Below, piece after piece: positions 23,252 through 25,015 of a DNA stretch of 25,015 bases. Position 1 is the first letter of the stretch, and every line of letters begins with the position of its first letter. The notes below the pieces were generated by a model. The model made no database searches and was not told where the DNA came from. It saw only the letters and a list, made by a program, of their open reading frames with translations. Location: positions 1-25,015 of the forward strand of contig JBEHWX010000089.1 of the NCBI GenBank assembly GCA_048498995.1, read 5' to 3'. Made by a program: the position numbers and the translations under genes. This stretch comes from JBEHWX01 sp048498995 (lineage in GTDB: Bacteria; Bacteroidota; Ignavibacteria; OLB7).

Positions 23252-23893
23252 ATGGCTCTGAGACTCGGGGACGTTGTCCCGAACTTCACGCAGGATTCGA
23301 CCGAAGGTCCGATCAACTTTTACGACTGGGCGGGGGATAGCTGGGTGATCCTCTTCTCGCACCCGAAGGATTACACGCCGGTCTGCACCACCGAGCTCGG
23401 GATGGTGGCGCGCCTGAAGGCGGAGTTCGACAAGCGGAACGTGAAGCCGATGGCGCTGAGCGTCGACGATGTCGAATCCCACCGCGGATGGGTGAAGGAT
23501 ATCGAGGAGACGCAGGGGACCACGCTCAACTACCCGATCCTCGCCGACGGCGATCGCTCGGTCTCCGATCTGTACGACATGATCCATCCGAACGCGAACG
23601 ACTCGCAGACCGTCCGCTCGGTGTTCATCATCGATCCGAACAAGAAGCTTCGTCTGACGCTGACCTATCCGGCCAGCACCGGCCGCAACTTCAACGAGCT
23701 GCTGCGCGTGATTGACTCGCTCCAGCTCACCGACAAGCACAGCGTGGCCACGCCGGCCAACTGGAACGACGGCGACGACTGCGTGATCCTGCCGTCGCTG
23801 CAGGATCCGGAGGTGCTGGCGCAGAAGTTCCCGAAGGGCTACACGGTGGTGAAGCCGTACCTGCGCCTGACGCCGCAGCCGAACAAGGACTGA
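23252..23893 (+). CDS. 1-Cys peroxiredoxin (Prx6 family)
   Basis: A 213-residue thiol peroxidase reducing hydrogen and organic peroxides in the cytoplasm. The catalytic motif PxxxTxxC is HPKDYTPVCTTELG with peroxidatic Cys45, preceded by NFTQDSTEGPINFYDW. The Prx core continues with ALSVDDVESHRGWVKDIEE, NYPILADGDRSVSDLYDMI, SVFIIDPNKKLRLTLTYPASTGRNFNELLRVIDSLQ. The C-terminal 1-Cys Prx domain follows (VATPANWNDGDDCVILPSL...KGYTVVKPYLRLTP). The only other Cys (about 172) lies in that C-terminal region and is not in a typical resolving position. AGGAGAG stands nine bases before the ATG, the best ribosome site in the right half. Its length fits the family. Confidence 0.95.
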   Translation: MALRLGDVVPNFTQDSTEGPINFYDWAGDSWVILFSHPKDYTPVCTTELGMVARLKAEFDKRNVKPMALSVDDVESHRGWVKDIEETQGTTLNYPILADGDRSVSDLYDMIHPNANDSQTVRSVFIIDPNKKLRLTLTYPASTGRNFNELLRVIDSLQLTDKHSVATPANWNDGDDCVILPSLQDPEVLAQKFPKGYTVVKPYLRLTPQPNKD

Positions 23894-23912
23894 GCGTCGG
23901 AATGATCGCCCT

Positions 23913-23954
23913 GGCCGTCCGCCCCGGAGCATGTCGCTCGTGGAGCGGACGGCC
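23913..23954 (+). terminator. Hairpin terminator after peroxiredoxin gene
   Basis: A 10-bp stem, GGCCGTCCGC (23913-23922) with GCGGACGGCC (23945-23954), loop 22 bases with its own weak pairing, followed by GTTGCTTTG. It lies 20 bases after the stop codon. Confidence 0.65.
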
Positions 23955-24026
23955 GTTGCTTTGACCGGTGGGAGGGGAGGAGTCCAAGCGGGATCGGGGT
24001 AAACATCCGAGTCTGGGCATATTCCG

Positions 24027-24056
24027 TTTGCGATGAATGATCTGCTTCGTATATTG
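24027..24056 (+). promoter_or_regulatory. FCB-type promoter of lexA
   Basis: TTTG (24027-24030) and TATATTG (24050-24056) are separated by exactly 19 bases, matching the Bacteroidota TTTG-N19-TAnnTTTG layout except for one base. The start codon at 24083 is 26 bases further on, with GAGGG between. LexA usually represses itself, so an operator would be expected near here, but I cannot identify one with confidence. Confidence 0.6.
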
Positions 24057-24082
24057 CCACCCCAATTAATGAGGGTAACGAG

Positions 24083-24724
24083 ATGTCGATGAAGCCATTG
24101 ACGCCGCGACAGAGGGAGGTTCTGGAGTTCATCCTGAGCTTCCAGCAGAAATTCGGCCGGACACCGACGGGGCCGGAGATCGCGCAGCATTTCGGCTTCA
24201 AGGATCATTCATCGGCCTACCAGCATCTGGAGCTTCTCGAGAAGAAGGGCTATCTGGAGATCGCGCAATTCGGGCGCCGGCGTCCCCGCGGGATGCGTCT
24301 GAGCGACGGAGCGCAGCGGATGTTCTCCAAGTCGTGGCCCCTTCTGGGCTCCATTCCGGCCGGCCCGCTGAGCGAGATGCTCGGCGAGGTGACCGAGCAG
24401 GTGCATGGTCTCGAGGACCTCATCCCGAACCTCCAGCAACACGATTACTTCCTTGTGGTCAACGGCGACTCGATGATCGAGGCCGGGCTGCGCCCTGGTC
24501 AGTACGTGATCGTCCGTCCCGGCGTGGAGCCGAAGCAGGGGGATATCTGCGCCGTCTGGGTGGAGGGGAAAGGGGGAACGTTGAAGAAGGTGTATGTCGA
24601 GGGGGAATCGGTCCGGCTCGTGCCGGCCAACCCGTCGTATCGTCCGGAGACATATCCGGCGGAGGAAGTGAGGATTCAGGGCGTGCTCGTGGCCGCCCTT
24701 GCCGTCGAATCGTTCAAACGCTGA
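24083..24724 (+). CDS. lexA: LexA SOS repressor
   Basis: A 213-residue repressor of the SOS DNA-damage response that self-cleaves when RecA filaments form. The N-terminal winged helix-turn-helix is LTPRQREVLEFILSFQQKFGRTPTGPEIAQHFGFKDHSSAYQHLELLEKKGYL (6-58). The cleavage site is Ala93-Gly94 in LLGSIPAGPLSE, catalytic Ser130 in VNGDSMIEAGL, and general-base Lys168 in GGTLKKVYVEG, spaced as in E. coli LexA. All residues for self-cleavage are therefore present. The wing/linker (QFGRRRPRGMRLSDGAQRMFSK) is basic and differs from the proteobacterial form, so the operator sequence is probably different. GAGGG lies before the ATG. No SOS partner gene (imuA/B, dnaE2) follows within the window. Confidence 0.95.
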   Translation: MSMKPLTPRQREVLEFILSFQQKFGRTPTGPEIAQHFGFKDHSSAYQHLELLEKKGYLEIAQFGRRRPRGMRLSDGAQRMFSKSWPLLGSIPAGPLSEMLGEVTEQVHGLEDLIPNLQQHDYFLVVNGDSMIEAGLRPGQYVIVRPGVEPKQGDICAVWVEGKGGTLKKVYVEGESVRLVPANPSYRPETYPAEEVRIQGVLVAALAVESFKR

Positions 24725-25015
24725 GCTCGCCACACTGACAGCCCCTTTGGGGGCCGAGCTCCACGGACGCGCCTCTGGCGCGATCCGTCGCCGCATCAGC
24801 TGTACGTCGTTTCCGTCTCGTGATCTTTGAGTCCTTTGGGGATTCCAGCCCTGTCATGGCCATGCCGCGGGCTGTCCGCGACGTAGAGCGTTCTCACGAG
24901 TCACCACTCCATCGCAAAGGAGCACTCCGGGCAAAGGAGTGGCAGGAGGCCCTGTTCAGGCAGGGTCTCCTGTTGTCGTTCCGCTCCGGAGTCTCCTTGG
25001 CCTCCGGAACGGGAC
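24725..25015. other. Non-coding region with strong RNA-folding potential
   Basis: No gene. Several complementary arms are visible: CTCGTGA near 24817 with TCACGAG near 24895, enclosing CAGCCC/GGGCTG; then CCACTCC with GGAGTGG around 24905-24943, with GCAAAGGAG repeated inside; then AGGAGGCCCTG and CAGGGTCTCCT (one mismatch), a terminator-like hairpin followed by GTTGTCGTT. The arrangement could be a small RNA with its terminator or a leader of the next gene. It matches no RNA family that I recognise. Confidence 0.35.

Overview
This is a GC-rich bacterial chromosome segment. Several genes are preceded by boxes resembling the TTTG / TAnnTTTG promoter of the Bacteroidota-Chlorobi (FCB) group: TATCTTTG before the acyl-CoA dehydrogenase, TTTG-N19-TATATTG before lexA, and TTG-N19-TATGTTG before one collar gene. 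Together with the gene content (ClpC with a UVR segment, OstA-like envelope protein, FlgD-like Ig domain, a methylmalonyl-CoA mutase catalytic subunit without a fused B12 domain, fibre protein with an LPA-type domain), this suggests a high-GC FCB lineage (Kapabacteria/Ignavibacteria-like or Gemmatimonadota-like). The phylum is an inference; no rRNA or tRNA is present to settle it.

Left part (1-8758) is an accessory surface-fibre locus. On the plus strand lie the 3' part of a secreted-fibre-like protein with strict decapeptide repeats and a small DUF6916-type protein. Converging on them from the minus strand are eight consecutive Tail Collar (microcystin-dependent / MdpB-like) genes of 169-177 codons, the decayed remains of a ninth, and a GNAT acetyltransferase at the end. 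All eight collar proteins share one N-terminal half with an invariant Cys24 and an HxH motif like the metal-binding HxH of phage T4 short tail fibre gp12. They differ mainly in the C-terminal half, which resembles a diversified binding module. No capsid, terminase, portal, sheath, integrase or lysis gene accompanies them, so this is not a recognisable prophage.

Middle part (8759-14676) starts with a 738-bp gene-free stretch holding a degenerate 13-16 bp tandem repeat. Three minus-strand housekeeping genes follow: methylmalonyl-CoA mutase catalytic subunit, a small outer-membrane beta-barrel protein and ClpC. ClpC ends in a textbook intrinsic terminator. A gene-poor 1.36 kb stretch follows.

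Right part (16040-25015) is a plus-strand series: short-chain acyl-CoA dehydrogenase, OstA/LptA-like envelope protein, a secreted protein with a FlgD-like C-terminal Ig domain, a DusB-type tRNA-dihydrouridine synthase, MTA/SAH nucleosidase, a second GNAT protein, a 1-Cys peroxiredoxin and a LexA repressor. Most are separated by hairpin terminators or have their own promoter-like boxes, so they look like independent short units. The last 290 bp contain no gene but can fold extensively. The most interesting system is the collar-gene array with its associated GNAT, DUF6916 and decapeptide fibre genes.
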